The position numbers and the translations under genes were made by a program. Shown piece by piece: positions 63,171 to 64,000 of a stretch of 64,000 bases of DNA. The notes under the pieces are model-generated. The model saw only the letters and a list, made by a program, of their open reading frames with translations. It searched no databases and had not been told where the DNA came from. Numbering within the stretch: the first letter of the stretch is position 1; each line of letters begins with the position of its first letter. This DNA comes from Gandjariella thermophila (GTDB taxonomy: Bacteria; Actinomycetota; Actinomycetes; Mycobacteriales; Pseudonocardiaceae), in the NCBI RefSeq assembly GCF_005405885.1, contig NZ_BJFL01000005.1, positions 124,001 through 188,000 on the forward strand, written 5' to 3'.

Positions 63171-63208
63171 CGGCCGGGCCGCGACGGGTTGTCGCCGCGG
63201 CCCGGCCG
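63171..63208 (+). terminator. 13-bp hairpin terminator after the lyase gene
   Basis: CGGCCGGGCCGCG (63171-63183) pairs perfectly with CGCGGCCCGGCCG (63196-63208) over a 12-nt loop, starting 16 nt after the stop. Strong factor-independent or pause hairpin. Confidence 0.8.
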
Positions 63209-63327
63209 CCGCGCGTTCTCGCGCCCCTCGCCAGGGTGCGCCGGCGCGTTAGCAGCGGGTGAGAAGGTCCACAGCCAGCCCTGGTCAACTTGCGATAACA
63301 GGGTGGTGAACGGTCAGGCTGCGAGGC

Positions 63328-63501
63328 ATGGCCAAACATCGCCTGGAGGAGAGACGGGGCTTCCCCTGGTTCGGTCGGCGGCGCAGGGACGATCTGCTGG
63401 AGCGGGCGCTGCGCGCGTGTGACGGCTGCGGCGAGCGGGTACACGTGTGGGCCGACGCGTGCCGGCACTGCGGCACCGAACTCGAACTGCTGGCCGGCTG
63501 A
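63328..63501 (+). CDS. Small zinc-ribbon protein
   Basis: 57 residues: starts MAKHRLEERRGFPWFGRRRR, then a CDGC...CRHC pair (CxxC-N11-CxxC), ending TELELLAG. The double CxxC is a zinc-ribbon and the N-terminus is basic, suggesting nucleic-acid or protein contact. AGGCTGCGAGGC before the ATG is only a fair ribosome-binding site. I recognise no named family. It lies alone between the lyase terminator and a repeat-bearing gap. Confidence 0.65.
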   Translation: MAKHRLEERRGFPWFGRRRRDDLLERALRACDGCGERVHVWADACRHCGTELELLAG

Positions 63502-63554
63502 CCGCCACCGGACCGGAGAAAGGCCGGTCCAGCCGGCGCCGGGGCGCGGCACCC

Positions 63555-63645
63555 GCGATCGCGGCGGCGGGGCGTTCGAGCAGGACCGGCATGGTGTCCA
63601 GGGGAGCCCCGGCGATGCGATCGCGGCGCGGGTTCGAGGACGACA
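63555..63645 (+). repeat. Dispersed gene-start repeat, copy upstream of acyl-CoA dehydrogenase
   Basis: CGCGATCGCGGCGGCGGGGC, then CCGGCATGGTGTCC, then CCCCGGCGATGCGATCGCGG and CGCGGGTTCGAGGAC. All three blocks occur in the same order at 25147-25238. Oriented towards the acyl-CoA dehydrogenase. The rest of the 63502-63769 gap holds a possible promoter near TTGCGC (63667) and CATACT (63692). Confidence 0.6.
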
Positions 63646-63769
63646 CAGTGGCGGTGAGCACCTTCCTTGCGCAAACGGTCGTTAACGGGGCCATACTCGC
63701 CGGTAACCCAATGCCGGGCCGGCTGCCGCACGGTCCGGGCGCACGGATTTGCGACGAAAGGGGAGCGCG

Positions 63770-64000
63770 ATGGCCCGGCTCGCCCAGACCGCCGGTCTGA
63801 CCGACGTCCAGCAGGAGATTCTCTCGACGGTCCGGGACTTCGTGGACAAGGAGATCATCCCGCACGCCCAGACCCTCGAGCACGGCGACACCTATCCGAC
63901 CGACATCGTCGAGGGCATGAAGGAGATGGGGCTGTTCGGCCTCACCGTGCCCGAGGAGTACGGCGGCCTCGGCGAGTCGCTGCTCACCTACGCGCTGGTC
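63770..64000 (+). CDS. Acyl-CoA dehydrogenase, N-terminal fragment
   Basis: 77 residues to the right edge, from ATG with AAAGGGGAG upstream. MARLAQTAGLTDVQQEILST continues VRDFVDKEIIPHAQTLEHGD and MKEMGLFGLTVPEEYGGLGE, the helical N-terminal domain and the conserved PEEYGG turn of FAD-dependent acyl-CoA dehydrogenases. Substrate cannot be predicted from the fragment. Neighbouring CitE-like lyase suggests CoA-ester catabolism. Confidence 0.93.
   Translation, partial: MARLAQTAGLTDVQQEILSTVRDFVDKEIIPHAQTLEHGDTYPTDIVEGMKEMGLFGLTVPEEYGGLGESLLTYALV

Noticed and set aside
63389-63685. Open frame containing SPGDAIAARVRGRHSG as a protein-coding gene
   Set aside because: It overlaps the zinc-ribbon gene in another frame and the shared peptide is explained by the dispersed DNA repeat; kept only as a repeat.

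Overview
The window is very G+C-rich, densely coded chromosomal DNA with many GTG/TTG starts and ATGA/GTGA gene overlaps. Mycothiol synthesis (mshB), a FdxA-type ferredoxin, the GlgA/GlgC pair and long stretches of gene order shared with the Mycobacterium tuberculosis chromosome (xseA-Rv1109c-ispH-Rv1111c-ychF; typA-lpqW-mshB-Rv1171-fdxC-dapC; dapD-dapE; LOG-DivIVA-tag-DUF3117-glgA-glgC; O-methyltransferase-sigE-rseA-htrA-tatB-mrp) point to an actinobacterium. The style suggests a Pseudonocardiales member (Amycolatopsis-like); that placement is inference. I saw no rRNA, tRNA, CRISPR array, insertion sequence or prophage.

Layout. 0-12 kb: the xseA 5' end, a lipid-droplet-type protein, ispH, a DUF6542 membrane protein, a DNA-repair cluster (rmuC, sbcD-sbcC, ogt, ada-alkA), ychF and a YnfA membrane protein. 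12-19 kb: small membrane proteins, a pterin dehydratase, an ABC exporter with a secreted LolA-like protein, and a divergent two-component system. 19-25 kb: a 16-bp minisatellite, a two-domain NUDIX protein, a YciI protein, typA and lpqW. 25.7-31.8 kb: a complete oppABCDF oligopeptide importer lying between lpqW and mshB. 32-41 kb: mshB, a GNAT pseudogene, ferredoxin, the lysine/DAP genes dapC, dapD and dapE, a CHAD protein and two tandem LOG-family proteins. 41-50 kb: a secreted CocE-type hydrolase, PadR, DivIVA-like, tag, a PaaX/PaaG-like pair, DUF3117, leucyl aminopeptidase, and a divergent LysR/MFS pair. 50-59 kb: glgA/glgC, an O-methyltransferase, the envelope-stress module sigE-rseA-htrA-tatB, and mrp. 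59-64 kb: MarR, DUF1003, a channel-less MgtE/CBS protein, a CitE-like lyase, a small zinc ribbon and the 5' end of an acyl-CoA dehydrogenase.

The most unusual structure lies between genes. In four operons (sbcD/sbcC, ABC ATPase/permease, oppD/oppF, sigE/rseA) the gap is exactly filled by a 15-56-codon ORF. Each such ORF overlaps the upstream stop and the downstream start by ATGA or GTGA, has its own strong ribosome-binding site, and in most cases ends in a recurring sequence (nucleotide core CGCGNGAACTCGCGGA, encoding ARELAEE-like residues) that also supplies the next gene's ribosome-binding site. A fifth such ORF precedes the LolA-like gene. Related repeats (core GGCGACGCGATCGCGG) sit in the 5' flanks of several further genes, always in the same orientation relative to the downstream gene. 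This looks like an undescribed oriented family of gene-start repeats or translational-coupling mini-genes.

Regulation also links distant parts of the window. Octamer direct repeats (CTCTCAGC-like, 11-bp period, the architecture used by MprA/PhoB-type regulators) lie both before the response-regulator gene at 17.1 kb and before sigE at 53.57 kb, suggesting that the two-component system controls the sigE envelope-stress module as MprAB does in M. tuberculosis.
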